Virus record (IMG/VR): IMGVR_UViG_3300010403_000705 | Coordinates: 1-64,000 of that record | DNA from: a virus | Length of the DNA: 64,000 bases | Reading direction: 5' to 3' (one strand) | Part shown: positions 42,600 to 51,129 of the stretch, one piece after another | Layout: each line of letters begins with the position of its first letter | How positions within the stretch are numbered: position 1 is the first letter of the stretch | Position numbers and translations under genes: made by a program | Notes under the pieces: generated by a model | Database searches by the model: none | What the model saw: the letters and a program-made list of their open reading frames with translations, nothing else | What the model was told of the DNA's origin: nothing

Positions 42600-43331
42600 A
42601 TGAGTATGAACAAATACTTATTTGAAAATGATTATAGCACGGATTCTTTAAGATGGATAAAAAGATGCGAAGAGAAGAAAATAAAATTTTCTCACTTGAT
42701 TTCCAATCTAAATGAATTAGAAAATTTTCAGAATGAAATAATTGCCGAGAGCGATTCTGCATTAGCTTATTTTTTTGCATTAGAATTTCCATATAAAATA
42801 TACAAAATGCAAAAAATTATACTAGATAATAAGGATCCTAAGTATGCGCTGCTGTTCGCACAGAATATAAATGGATGCGATGTAAAAGCGCTACAACAAC
42901 TGGTGATTGAATCTAAAAAAACTAAATATATTTGTAAATTTGCCTGTTTTGTTAAACTAGCAGATAAAAAGGTTTTAGAATCTATCATCGTGAAATCTAA
43001 GAATGTTCAATATGCTCATATGTGGTTGAAACATGTTAGAAACCCCAATGTAAATAAATTTAAAAGTATTATCATTGCTTCTAAAAAACCTAGGTACTTA
43101 TTTGAGCTAGCAAAACATTTAAAAAATCCGAATGAAGTTGCATTGATTGAGAATTTAATTATAGAATCTAAGTCGTTTACATATATGAAGTTATTTGCTG
43201 AAAAAATAAAATTATCTGATATTGACAAGTTAGAACAGGCTGTATTAAATTTTGGCACTGTTGAACAAATAAAAAAGTTTGCTAGCAGTGTAAAAAATTC
43301 AAAAATGAGACAATTTTTGTTAGTATCGTAA
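42600..43331 (+). CDS. Tandem helical-repeat protein
   Basis: 243 residues made of about six units of 28-32 residues with the pattern 'L..LII.SK...Y...FA..V.......LE', for example LIIESKSFTYMKLFAEKIK and IIIASKKPRYLFELAKHLK. Each unit looks like a helix pair, giving a solenoid suited to protein binding. Similar repeats occur in giant phages. No enzymatic motif. Confidence 0.78.
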   Translation: MSMNKYLFENDYSTDSLRWIKRCEEKKIKFSHLISNLNELENFQNEIIAESDSALAYFFALEFPYKIYKMQKIILDNKDPKYALLFAQNINGCDVKALQQLVIESKKTKYICKFACFVKLADKKVLESIIVKSKNVQYAHMWLKHVRNPNVNKFKSIIIASKKPRYLFELAKHLKNPNEVALIENLIIESKSFTYMKLFAEKIKLSDIDKLEQAVLNFGTVEQIKKFASSVKNSKMRQFLLVS

Positions 43332-43338
43332 GGATTGC

Positions 43339-43887
43339 ATGAATAAAAAAGTTCTAGATTATAGATTTTGTGCCTTAGAAAAAGAGATAGAAAAACAATC
43401 CAATTTGTTACAGGAAATGCTGATAGTGCTGCAAAAATATCCAGATGCGGAATTGGCATTTGCAAATTATGCACCAGAGGGCACTCCTGGGGTCTTCTCA
43501 GCATCCTCTATAAAAAACGAAGATAATTTATTCTTAAAATTTTGGGGAAATTGGTATGAATTACAGTTTCAGTTTTATACAGAGATTGTTTGTAACTCTT
43601 CAAATATAACAGTATATGGTAAACCTATTAATTTAAATTTATGGCAAGTACCTCACTCTATATACATAATAAAAAACCCATGTATTGTTTGGAATAATAT
43701 CGATAAAATTTTACAAGATTTAGAATATGATGAAAAATACTTGAAAGTCATCTATGCTGAATTAATTCTTTCAATGTCAAAAAAAGCGGAGATAAGAAAT
43801 CCTTTCATTAATGATAAGTTAAATATAACAATTTCCAATAAAGAAGACTTACCTAAATATATAATTAATTATTTACCATTTATTTAA
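43339..43887 (+). CDS. Hypothetical protein, penultimate-Phe family (subgroup B)
   Basis: 182 residues. No Cys pair; begins with a helix (LEKEIEKQSNLLQEMLIVLQKYPDAELAF), then beta-rich, ending YIINYLPFI. The helix followed by 'L..FPDA' or 'KYPDA' also opens the neighbours 43896, 47143 and 47892, so these form a subgroup sharing an N-terminal helix, a long middle and the same tail. Function unknown. Confidence 0.72.
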   Translation: MNKKVLDYRFCALEKEIEKQSNLLQEMLIVLQKYPDAELAFANYAPEGTPGVFSASSIKNEDNLFLKFWGNWYELQFQFYTEIVCNSSNITVYGKPINLNLWQVPHSIYIIKNPCIVWNNIDKILQDLEYDEKYLKVIYAELILSMSKKAEIRNPFINDKLNITISNKEDLPKYIINYLPFI

Positions 43888-43895
43888 TATCAGCT

Positions 43896-44396
43896 ATGAA
43901 GAAAACCAATATTACCGATTACATTAATGGCTATACAGACATATTAAATACTTTGAGTTTTTGCCAGAAATTATTTCCAGATGCAGAAGCCACAATTGAT
44001 AAAAGTAAAATTACTATATATTCTAAACAAGTAAACTTAACTACTAGTAATCTTCATTTTGAGAAAAGAGAATTATTGGGTACGTATTCAAGCGGTGTTG
44101 AGTGTAAATTTATACACGAAGCGTCTCCTTTTGAATCTTTTATTTTAGAAGAAAAAAATGTGATTGTTTACGGCACGCCTCTTATACCATTATTTATACA
44201 TTCAGAAGAATGCCAACACTTATATTTCTTAAATTATCTAGATATAATTAGTAAGTATTATACGAATAATAAAATTCTTATTAACAAATGTAATTCTTAT
44301 ATTATTGAATTTATTAGTAAAATTATATACGAAAATAAATCGATTAATACAACATATTTACCAGAACATCTTAGAAAATTACTTATTTTCATGTGA
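43896..44396 (+). CDS. Hypothetical protein, penultimate-Phe family (subgroup B)
   Basis: 166 residues. N-terminal helix with FCQKLFPDAEATI, beta-rich centre, and a last third with 'C..YIIEFI' before HLRKLLIFM. It follows its paralogue at 43339 by 8 bases, a tandem duplication. Function unknown. Confidence 0.72.
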   Translation: MKKTNITDYINGYTDILNTLSFCQKLFPDAEATIDKSKITIYSKQVNLTTSNLHFEKRELLGTYSSGVECKFIHEASPFESFILEEKNVIVYGTPLIPLFIHSEECQHLYFLNYLDIISKYYTNNKILINKCNSYIIEFISKIIYENKSINTTYLPEHLRKLLIFM

Positions 44397-44405
44397 GATT
44401 TAATT

Positions 44406-45062
44406 ATGGATTCGGTTAAATACAATAGAACTTTTCATTTGCCATGGAGCAAAGGTGCAACCAACGATGATAAAATATCTACAAATATTTTTAAATTAAT
44501 TGGGGTACCAATTATAATTACAGAAAAAATGGACGGTAGCAATACTTCATTAGAAAAAGAAGGATGTTTTGCGCGCACTCATTCTGGTTCTCCCTCTCAT
44601 CCTTCCTTCGATGGATTAAAATCACTGCATGCATCTTTAAGTTGGAAAATTCCAAACGGAATTCAATTATTTGGAGAATGGTGCTTTGCGGTACACTCCA
44701 TTAAATACGAAAAATTGCCGAACTATTTTTTGTTATTTAATGTACGAGATTTAGTTACCATGAAATGGTTAAGTTGGGATGAAGTAGAATTATGGGCAGA
44801 AGAAATTGGCGTATTCACTGTACCTGTTTTATTTGCGGGAATTGTTTCGTCAGAGAAAGAATTGAAAGAAATTATTGAATTATTAATGATAGAACCGTCT
44901 ATTTATGGAGATATAAGAGAAGGTGTAGTTGTTAGAGTTCAAGATTCTTTTGATGACAAAGATTTTTCTTCTAATGTTATGAAATTTGTACGAGCAAATC
45001 ACGTACAAACCACAGAGCATTGGAAAAATCAAGCAATCGTCAAGAACCAATTGTCTAAATAA
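44406..45062 (+). CDS. RNA ligase, Rnl2/DRB0094-like small form
   Basis: 218 residues. Motif I TEKMDGSN with Lys41; FARTHSG (motif Ia), FGEWCFAVHS (motif III), LFNVRD (IIIa), REGVVVRV (IV), VMKFVRANH (V). The minimal length without extra domains fits the small RNA ligase group that seals nicks or 3'-OH/5'-phosphate RNA ends. It is the second RNA ligase in 4 kb, probably with a different substrate from the Rnl1 type. Confidence 0.92.
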   Translation: MDSVKYNRTFHLPWSKGATNDDKISTNIFKLIGVPIIITEKMDGSNTSLEKEGCFARTHSGSPSHPSFDGLKSLHASLSWKIPNGIQLFGEWCFAVHSIKYEKLPNYFLLFNVRDLVTMKWLSWDEVELWAEEIGVFTVPVLFAGIVSSEKELKEIIELLMIEPSIYGDIREGVVVRVQDSFDDKDFSSNVMKFVRANHVQTTEHWKNQAIVKNQLSK

Positions 45063-45138
45063 GTTAGATTATTGGTACCCCTGAATATCTGTGAATATCA
45101 AGATATTGAATAACGAGGGGAATAACGAAGGATGTTAT

Positions 45139-45375
45139 ATGAGTATGCGTAGATTTCACTTCGAAAGATTGGAAGATGCGTCGGGTATAAGTGGTTGCGG
45201 TAAAGTAGCAGAAGGTGTTATATTTTCCAATGGCAAGGTTGTTTTAGAATGGTTAAGTAATCATGCCAGCACTAACCTGTATGATAGTATTGATGACGTT
45301 GAATATATTCATGGGCATCAAGGAAGAACTAAAATTGTTTTTGACGACCCGGAAGATAAGAAAGGTGGCAATTGA
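45139..45375 (+). CDS. Conserved phage hypothetical protein
   Basis: 78 residues from ATG 45139 with AAGGA upstream; a GTG at 45091 would add 16 low-complexity residues. The text RRFHFERLEDASGISG, VAEGVIFSNGKVVLEWL and VEYIHGHQGRT is a known widespread pattern in small phage and bacterial proteins of unknown function. Overlaps the next start by 4 bases. Confidence 0.75.
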   Translation: MSMRRFHFERLEDASGISGCGKVAEGVIFSNGKVVLEWLSNHASTNLYDSIDDVEYIHGHQGRTKIVFDDPEDKKGGN

Positions 45376-45719
45376 TTTATACTAACATACAATTAACTCA
45401 GTTGGTTCATAATTCTCCAAAAGAACTATATAAAATATTAATTAACCCCAATACCGATGTAAAAATATTGGTAATTGGGGTTGAACTTTTATGTGGAGAA
45501 ATTTCGGACGAATCATTAGTATTACCTATATTAAGAATATTACTAAAACACGTCAATGCATTAGTGCGCGAAAGTGCTATGATTGGTGTGACAGATTTTT
45601 ATAAAAACAAAAAACCACCGTATGACCTTTTTGAAAGGTTAAAATTTATATCAACTACTGATCCATCGCCAAATTTGAGATTTTATGCTAAAGACATATT
45701 AGAGAATATGATGTCTTAA
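45372..45719 (+). CDS. Small HEAT-like helical protein
   Basis: 115 residues. Start TTG overlapping the previous TGA (TTGA), with AAAGGTGG upstream. Alternating helices with ALVRESAMIGVTDFY and DPSPNLRFYAKDILE are typical of HEAT-repeat units. Probably a small protein-binding helical solenoid; function unknown. Confidence 0.65.
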   Translation: MIYTNIQLTQLVHNSPKELYKILINPNTDVKILVIGVELLCGEISDESLVLPILRILLKHVNALVRESAMIGVTDFYKNKKPPYDLFERLKFISTTDPSPNLRFYAKDILENMMS

Positions 45720-45825
45720 CATATATAATCTGTGAAAAATTGTTCGATTTTTATCTATCTCGCTATATTAATAATTTAATCAGGTATTCCAGTGTTGTTA
45801 TAATATATTTATGAGAAGGTAAGAT

Positions 45826-46119
45826 ATGAGAATATTTGGTAATCAGTCTGCAATTATTGAAATTTTAAGATTGTTAGACAAAAATTTCAATAACCCATGG
45901 GGATGCCATAAATGCAAAAATTTATCATTTGAGGATCAAGAGAATGAAAATGATTGTAATAGTATGATTTGCGATCGTTTTAATAAAAAATTGGAAAAAA
46001 TTTGTGGTACATATAATTACTTGTTAGAAATAGAATATGATGGTGAAAATATAAAATACACTAAAATTCTTTATAAAGATTATCCTAATAGTAATATCTT
46101 AAGTGGCACTGTAAGATGA
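45826..46119 (+). CDS. Small Cys-containing hypothetical protein
   Basis: 97 residues after GAAGGT. CHKC (about 27-30), then further Cys near 44 and 49, suggest one zinc site. Acidic in the centre. Its TGA overlaps the next ATG (ATGA). Function unknown. Confidence 0.65.
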   Translation: MRIFGNQSAIIEILRLLDKNFNNPWGCHKCKNLSFEDQENENDCNSMICDRFNKKLEKICGTYNYLLEIEYDGENIKYTKILYKDYPNSNILSGTVR

Positions 46120-46982
46120 TTAATATTTCTTTTGATATGGAAACCGCCGATCCAGATGATGTGTTCACTTTATGTATACTATCAAATCATCCGAAGGTTA
46201 GTTTAAAATCAGTTACTGTAACTCCTGGATCTATGTACCAAATTGGTTTAGTTAAGTATATACTTAAAAAACTTGGTAAAAATGTACCTGTAGGTTCGAA
46301 AAACATAAATCATAATAAACAATGTGTATCTGAATTTCACTATAATTGGCTAGGAAACATTGGTCCAACTGATTCAGATGGTAAAGGCGATGAAATATTA
46401 TATGATGTTATATGTAAATATCCAGATGTAACTATTGTATGTGGAGCATCTTTAGGTAACATTGCTCAACTTCTAGATAAAAATGTTATTATAAATAAAT
46501 TGGTTGTACAAGGTGGTTTTGCGGGTGATAATGTTATGCCTCCCGAATTAGTTTTAGAAAAGTTTAAAGGCAGACTTACATGCCCTACATTCAACCTTAA
46601 TGGGGATGTTAAAGCGGCGCTTAAAATACTAGCTTCAGATAAAATCAAAGAAAAACTTTTTGTATCTAAAAATGTGTGTAATGCTGTTATTTATGATCAA
46701 GCAATGCATGAATTTATGCAACCATATAAAAACAATAATATAGGACTTACTATGTTAGTTGATGGTATGTCTTTTTATCTTGATAAGAAACCAAATGGTA
46801 AAGTTTTCCACGATCCATTAGCAGCTTGTGTCGCAATAGATAAGAATATTTGTAAGTTTGAAACTGTAGAATTATATAGAGAAAAGGGAGAGTGGGGATC
46901 AAGATACTCTAGTAATTCTAATGCTTCCATATATATTCAAGTGGATATGGATAGATTCAAAAAAACTATAATAGGGCAATAA
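46116..46982 (+). CDS. Inosine/uridine-type nucleoside hydrolase
   Basis: 288 residues, a little shorter than the usual 310. The N-terminal DMETADPDDVFTL replaces the classical DxDxGxDD calcium-binding motif, with Asp14 and Asp15 kept; VCGASLGNIAQLL matches the GPLTN region and FHDPLAACVA the C-terminal His-Asp. The family splits nucleosides into base and ribose, and some members accept nicotinamide riboside. Substrate unknown; purine salvage or NAD metabolism are possible. Confidence 0.82.
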   Translation: MINISFDMETADPDDVFTLCILSNHPKVSLKSVTVTPGSMYQIGLVKYILKKLGKNVPVGSKNINHNKQCVSEFHYNWLGNIGPTDSDGKGDEILYDVICKYPDVTIVCGASLGNIAQLLDKNVIINKLVVQGGFAGDNVMPPELVLEKFKGRLTCPTFNLNGDVKAALKILASDKIKEKLFVSKNVCNAVIYDQAMHEFMQPYKNNNIGLTMLVDGMSFYLDKKPNGKVFHDPLAACVAIDKNICKFETVELYREKGEWGSRYSSNSNASIYIQVDMDRFKKTIIGQ

Positions 46983-47150
46983 ATGAAATTACTAAAATGT
47001 AAATTTTGTGCTGGAGAAATAGATATCATTGGCAACGAAAAAGCTATAAGTAAAAAAATCAAATGTCGTAAGTGTGGATTTACTAATATGGATGAACAAA
47101 AATTTCCAGAAATACTAGTAATTAGGAAAAGGAAATTTGATAATGCCTAA
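46983..47150 (+). CDS. Very small zinc-ribbon protein
   Basis: 55 residues. CKFC (6-9) and CRKC (28-31) make one four-Cys zinc ribbon, similar to the Com-like family of phage zinc fingers. The C-terminus is basic. Its end overlaps the next gene by 8 bases. Function unknown, possibly RNA binding. Confidence 0.65.
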   Translation: MKLLKCKFCAGEIDIIGNEKAISKKIKCRKCGFTNMDEQKFPEILVIRKRKFDNA

Positions 47151-47667
47151 AATCTCACATTCTATTGTAGAGTCATTAGATATTTTTAATAAAAAAATAG
47201 AAGATATAGAATATAATATTGCTAAATGTCTATTTATACAATCTAAATTTCCTGATGCTAAAGTTTCTTTAATTAAAAATGCTAAGAATGAAGATATTTT
47301 GAAATTTTCGTCTAAACTTGTCAATAATGATTATTCAAAATATGAATTTAAAAAATCTAGTTACTCTTTAACTATTAAAGTATATACAGAATTAGAATTT
47401 TTACATAATAACAAAAATGAAGTTATAAGGATTAATTCATCACCCGAAACTTGCAGATTAGCTCGTACTGGTTGGTCTCATAAAACACGCAAGGGCATTA
47501 TTAAATTTTCTAGATTCTCTTTTAATATGAAAAAAAATAATTTTAAAGACGATATATTTAATAATTGTCGTTCACAAATAATGCAATTTATCCAGGCACA
47601 TGCTGGATATGATTTAGATACCAGACATTTAGAGCCAAGATTAAAAAAACTTTTGTTGTTTACATAA
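47143..47667 (+). CDS. Hypothetical protein, penultimate-Phe family (subgroup B)
   Basis: 174 residues from ATG 47143, with GGAAA upstream. N-terminal helix then SKFPDAKVSLI, beta-rich centre with INSSPETCRL, final part 'CRSQIMQFIQAH' and tail HLEPRLKKLLLFT. Resembles 47892 in the 'SPETC/STPKSC' segment. Function unknown. Confidence 0.74.
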   Translation: MPKISHSIVESLDIFNKKIEDIEYNIAKCLFIQSKFPDAKVSLIKNAKNEDILKFSSKLVNNDYSKYEFKKSSYSLTIKVYTELEFLHNNKNEVIRINSSPETCRLARTGWSHKTRKGIIKFSRFSFNMKKNNFKDDIFNNCRSQIMQFIQAHAGYDLDTRHLEPRLKKLLLFT

Positions 47668-47676
47668 CATAGATTT

Positions 47677-47883
47677 ATGATTGCTGATTTGTTAAAATAT
47701 AACATAGAATTAAGACCAACAGTTTTGACAATTGATATAGCAGTAAATTTATACTATAAAAATATATTTGTAGGTACTTATTGGTACTATAGTAAAGATA
47801 TTTGTACCAATATCACTGGTATACAACAAAATGTATCTATAAATGATTTTATTAAAATAATAAAACTTAAAGCTTTTTGTTGA
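47677..47883 (+). CDS. Short member of the penultimate-Phe family
   Basis: 68 residues, beta-rich with a short helix ending FIKIIKLKAFC. It looks like a truncated member keeping only the beta part and tail. Lies between two subgroup B genes. Function unknown. Confidence 0.65.
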   Translation: MIADLLKYNIELRPTVLTIDIAVNLYYKNIFVGTYWYYSKDICTNITGIQQNVSINDFIKIIKLKAFC

Positions 47884-47891
47884 GTTAGCAA

Positions 47892-48398
47892 ATGCCCAAA
47901 ATATTAAATAGAGATAATGAAATTAAAAAACTAGAAAATAATCTTACTTTGGTTAAATTAGTAAAAGAACATTTTTCTAACTATCAATTAAAATTACATA
48001 ATGAAAATTATGTGTTTGTAGACAAATCAGTCAACAAATTATTTAATTCGTTTTCCATATTGGAAACTTCTTTTAATATTTTACCACCTAGACTAAGATT
48101 AGAAGTAACATATAATATTCCTTTAGCAAACTCCACTAAATTTATTAAAGTAGAGAGTACTCCCAAATCTTGTAAATTATTAGATGTATTGACAAAAAAT
48201 AATAATCCTTTATTGTCTCCTGATATAATACTACGATATCATAAACCAATATTTAAATCAACAGACAAAGAATTGCAACATACTTTAATGACTAGTTGCA
48301 ATTTACAAATTATCAAAATAATAAAAAACTATCCGCACGCAAAATTAGATTTATCATCTTTTCCTAATACTATTAAAAAATTATTGGCATTTATATGA
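47892..48398 (+). CDS. Hypothetical protein, penultimate-Phe family (subgroup B)
   Basis: 168 residues. Helix plus VKEHFSNYQLKL, beta centre with VESTPKSCKLL, then 'CNLQIIKIIKNYPHAKLD' and tail TIKKLLAFI. Closest relative in the window is 47143-47667. Function unknown. Confidence 0.74.
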   Translation: MPKILNRDNEIKKLENNLTLVKLVKEHFSNYQLKLHNENYVFVDKSVNKLFNSFSILETSFNILPPRLRLEVTYNIPLANSTKFIKVESTPKSCKLLDVLTKNNNPLLSPDIILRYHKPIFKSTDKELQHTLMTSCNLQIIKIIKNYPHAKLDLSSFPNTIKKLLAFI

Positions 48399-48456
48399 TG
48401 TATATATTAAAATAATGTGGTATATCATTATAGTAATAGATTTTTTGGAGTAAATT

Positions 48457-49242
48457 ATGCACTATTTATCTAGTTGTTCGATCGTAAAAGATGAGTTTCC
48501 GTATATTTTAGAATTCTACAAAATACATAAACATTTAGGAGTAGAGTTTTTTTTATTTTTTGATCGTTCTACTGAGGGACCACCATTACAAAATTTGTTT
48601 AAAAACTTTGTAGATGTAGAGGTAATTAATTTTCCCGAGCCCAATCGTCATGCTCATGCCTGGAGAGACGGGGTTAAATATTTTAAAGGCAAATCACGTT
48701 GGGTACAATTTATTGATATTGATCAAGTAACTGTTCCATTAAAAACTAATGATATAAAAATTATGTTACAAAATTATGAACCATTTTCAGCTTTAGGATT
48801 AAATTGGCATAGTTTTGGTTCTAATAATAGAGAAGTTGAACCACAAAATACTGTTTCGACATATGAAGTTTATACAAAAAGAGCTATAGGAGATACTCCC
48901 ATAAATTCTCACATACAGTCTATTGTACAGGTAGAAATGGCTGAATCAGAAATTTGGAGAGATCCACATCATCCTATATTAAAATCTGGTAATCACCAAG
49001 TAAATGAACATAAACAAACTTTTTTTGGACCATTCAATAAACCAATTACTCAAGACGTTGGTTTTATAGCTCATTATTATACGCGCAGTAGAGAATATTG
49101 GTCTAAAAAAATCTCGAAAATGAGAGCTGATACTGGGACATCTGGAGGTTCATTGTTAGATTTTGACCATCATCAATCCTATATGAATACGGTAGAAGAT
49201 TTAACAGTAAAAAATATCTGGGAATCTTGTACAGATAAATGA
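48457..49242 (+). CDS. Glycosyltransferase, GT92/GT2_4-like
   Basis: 261 residues behind TTGGAG. IVKDEFPYILEFYKIHKHLGVEFFLFFDR is typical of this family's start, WVQFIDIDQ replaces the usual DxD-type DIDE, and NWHSFGSNN and the late HYYTRS segment fit. It probably transfers a sugar from a nucleotide donor. First gene of the carbohydrate cluster 48457-53324. Acceptor unknown (virion protein, DNA base or host envelope). Confidence 0.82.
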   Translation: MHYLSSCSIVKDEFPYILEFYKIHKHLGVEFFLFFDRSTEGPPLQNLFKNFVDVEVINFPEPNRHAHAWRDGVKYFKGKSRWVQFIDIDQVTVPLKTNDIKIMLQNYEPFSALGLNWHSFGSNNREVEPQNTVSTYEVYTKRAIGDTPINSHIQSIVQVEMAESEIWRDPHHPILKSGNHQVNEHKQTFFGPFNKPITQDVGFIAHYYTRSREYWSKKISKMRADTGTSGGSLLDFDHHQSYMNTVEDLTVKNIWESCTDK

Positions 49243-49703
49243 TATTTATAGCACATAGAGGAAATACTGCGGGTCCTAGTACTCAAGAAAACAATCCATC
49301 ATATATTTTAACAGCCTTAGCTATGGGTTTTAATGTAGAAATTGATGTATGGTTTGTTGATGGTAAATTTGTCTTGGGACATGATAGCCCTCAATATGAA
49401 ATACAAAAATCATTTTTAGTAAATCCATATTTCTGGCATCATGCTAAAAATATAGATGCTCTTTTTCAATTAAATAGATTACATCCCAATTATTTAATAA
49501 ATTGTTTTTTTCATGATTCCGACGAATGCGTGATAACTTCTGGTGGATGGCTTTGGACTTATCCTGGTAAACAATTAACTACTGACTCTATAGCGGTGAT
49601 GCCAGAAAGAATAAAAGAACAATATAATTTATCTCAGGCATATGGAATATGTTCTGATTACGTAATAGAATATTCTAATAATTTAAACTTTAAATTATCA
49701 TAG
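49239..49703 (+). CDS. Glycerophosphodiester phosphodiesterase-like protein
   Basis: 154 residues. AHRGN, the ENNPSYILTALAMGFNVEIDVWFVDG block and LGHD match the catalytic front half of GDPD-type TIM barrels (HR, E-D, GH). The usual full length is about 240, so this is a short form. Coupled by ATGA to the glycosyltransferase. Stop is TAG, 3 bases before the promoter of the next unit. Confidence 0.78.
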   Translation: MIFIAHRGNTAGPSTQENNPSYILTALAMGFNVEIDVWFVDGKFVLGHDSPQYEIQKSFLVNPYFWHHAKNIDALFQLNRLHPNYLINCFFHDSDECVITSGGWLWTYPGKQLTTDSIAVMPERIKEQYNLSQAYGICSDYVIEYSNNLNFKLS

Positions 49704-49706
49704 TTT

Positions 49707-49735
49707 TTGACTAGGCATATAGTGGTCTTTATACT
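49707..49735 (+). promoter_or_regulatory. Sigma-70-like promoter before the HAD-nucleotidyltransferase gene
   Basis: TTGACT (49707-49712), 17-base spacer, TATACT (49730-49735), in an intergenic gap 29 bases before the ATG at 49764. Good spacing and location. Confidence 0.65.
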
Positions 49736-49763
49736 AGAACTCCGTATAATATAGGACAGCGAG

Positions 49764-51128
49764 ATGATAAAATTAATAGTATTTGATTATGATGGTGTTA
49801 TTGCAGATTGTAAAGAAATACATTATGAATCTTTAAATAAAGCTTTAGCTCTAATAAGTACAGAATTTATTATTTCAAAAGAAGATCACATTTCAATTTA
49901 TGATGGCTTATCAACTAAGAAAAAGCTTAGCCTATTAATTAATAATAAAAATTTATCCGCAGATTCTGCCCATACAGTGTATAAAAACAAACAAAATTTC
50001 ACCCTAGAAATGATAGAAAAATATCTATCATATGACGGTAGATTAGTAGAATTGTTGTCAAGACTAAAAAAAGAAAATTTCCTAATTTACGTAGCCTCTA
50101 ATGCCATTAAAGAAACTGTTAATCTAGGATTATCTAGATTGGGAGTTTTGGAATTATTTGATAAAATATATTCTAATCAGGATGTAAAAAACCAAAAACC
50201 TCATCCTGAAATATATTTAAAATGCATGATAGAGGCAGGTGTAAAGCCAAGCGAAACTCTAGTTGTAGAAGATTCCAAGCATGGAAGAGAGGCGGCTATT
50301 GAAGCTGGAGCTTACGTATGTGGTGTTGATAATCCATTAGATGTAACCTATGAGAAAATAAAAAAATCTGTTGATAACATAAAACCATCTCAAATTAAGT
50401 GGGCTGGAAGAGACACAACAATACTTGTGCCAATGGCTGGGCAAGGATCTAGGTTTCAAAAAGAAGGATATAAGTTACCTAAACCATTAATAGATGTGGG
50501 TGGCAAGCCGATGATCCAAAGAGTGGTAGAAAATCTTAATATTGATGGTAATTATATTTTTGTTGTGCAAAAAGAACATTATGAATTATATAATTTAGGA
50601 ATCCTTCTATCTTTAATTGCACCGAATTGTAAAATTATTCAATCTCAGAATTTAACAGAAGGGGCAGCTTGTACTACTCTGTTAGCCAAAGAATTCATTA
50701 ATAATAATGATCATCTATTAATAGCCAATTCAGATCAATTTGTAGAATGGGATTCTAATGATTTTATGTATTATATGCTAGCTAATCAATTAGATGGTGG
50801 AATTTTATCATTTAAAGCCTATGATAGTAAGTGGAGTTTTGTTAAAAAAAATGATTTGGGTTTCGTTACACAAGTAGCCGAAAAACAAATTATTAGTGAT
50901 ACTGCCACTGTGGGTATTTATTATTTTAATCGTGGTCAAGAGTATGTACAGTATGCTGAGCAAATGATTTCTCAAGATATTAGAGTTAATAATGAATTCT
51001 ATGTATGCCCTGTATATAATGAATATATAAGAGCTGGAAAAAAAATTAAAACTCAAGATTGTAAATCTATGTGGGGTTTGGGAACCCCCAATGATTTAAA
51101 GTATTTTTTGAGTAACTATAAAGGTTGA
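49764..51128 (+). CDS. Fusion of HAD phosphatase and sugar-phosphate nucleotidyltransferase
   Basis: 454 residues. Domain 1 (about 1-210) is a beta-phosphoglucomutase-like HAD: FDYDGVIADC (Asp8, Asp10), SNAIKETV and VEDSKHGREAA. Domain 2 (about 215-454) is a nucleotidyltransferase: LVPMAGQGSRFQKEGYKLPKPLIDVGGKPMI (read in parts), NSDQFVEW. Together they could isomerise or dephosphorylate a sugar phosphate and activate it as a nucleotide sugar for the neighbouring glycosyltransferases. The fusion is notable. Confidence 0.9.
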   Translation: MIKLIVFDYDGVIADCKEIHYESLNKALALISTEFIISKEDHISIYDGLSTKKKLSLLINNKNLSADSAHTVYKNKQNFTLEMIEKYLSYDGRLVELLSRLKKENFLIYVASNAIKETVNLGLSRLGVLELFDKIYSNQDVKNQKPHPEIYLKCMIEAGVKPSETLVVEDSKHGREAAIEAGAYVCGVDNPLDVTYEKIKKSVDNIKPSQIKWAGRDTTILVPMAGQGSRFQKEGYKLPKPLIDVGGKPMIQRVVENLNIDGNYIFVVQKEHYELYNLGILLSLIAPNCKIIQSQNLTEGAACTTLLAKEFINNNDHLLIANSDQFVEWDSNDFMYYMLANQLDGGILSFKAYDSKWSFVKKNDLGFVTQVAEKQIISDTATVGIYYFNRGQEYVQYAEQMISQDIRVNNEFYVCPVYNEYIRAGKKIKTQDCKSMWGLGTPNDLKYFLSNYKG

Positions 51129-51129
51129 A

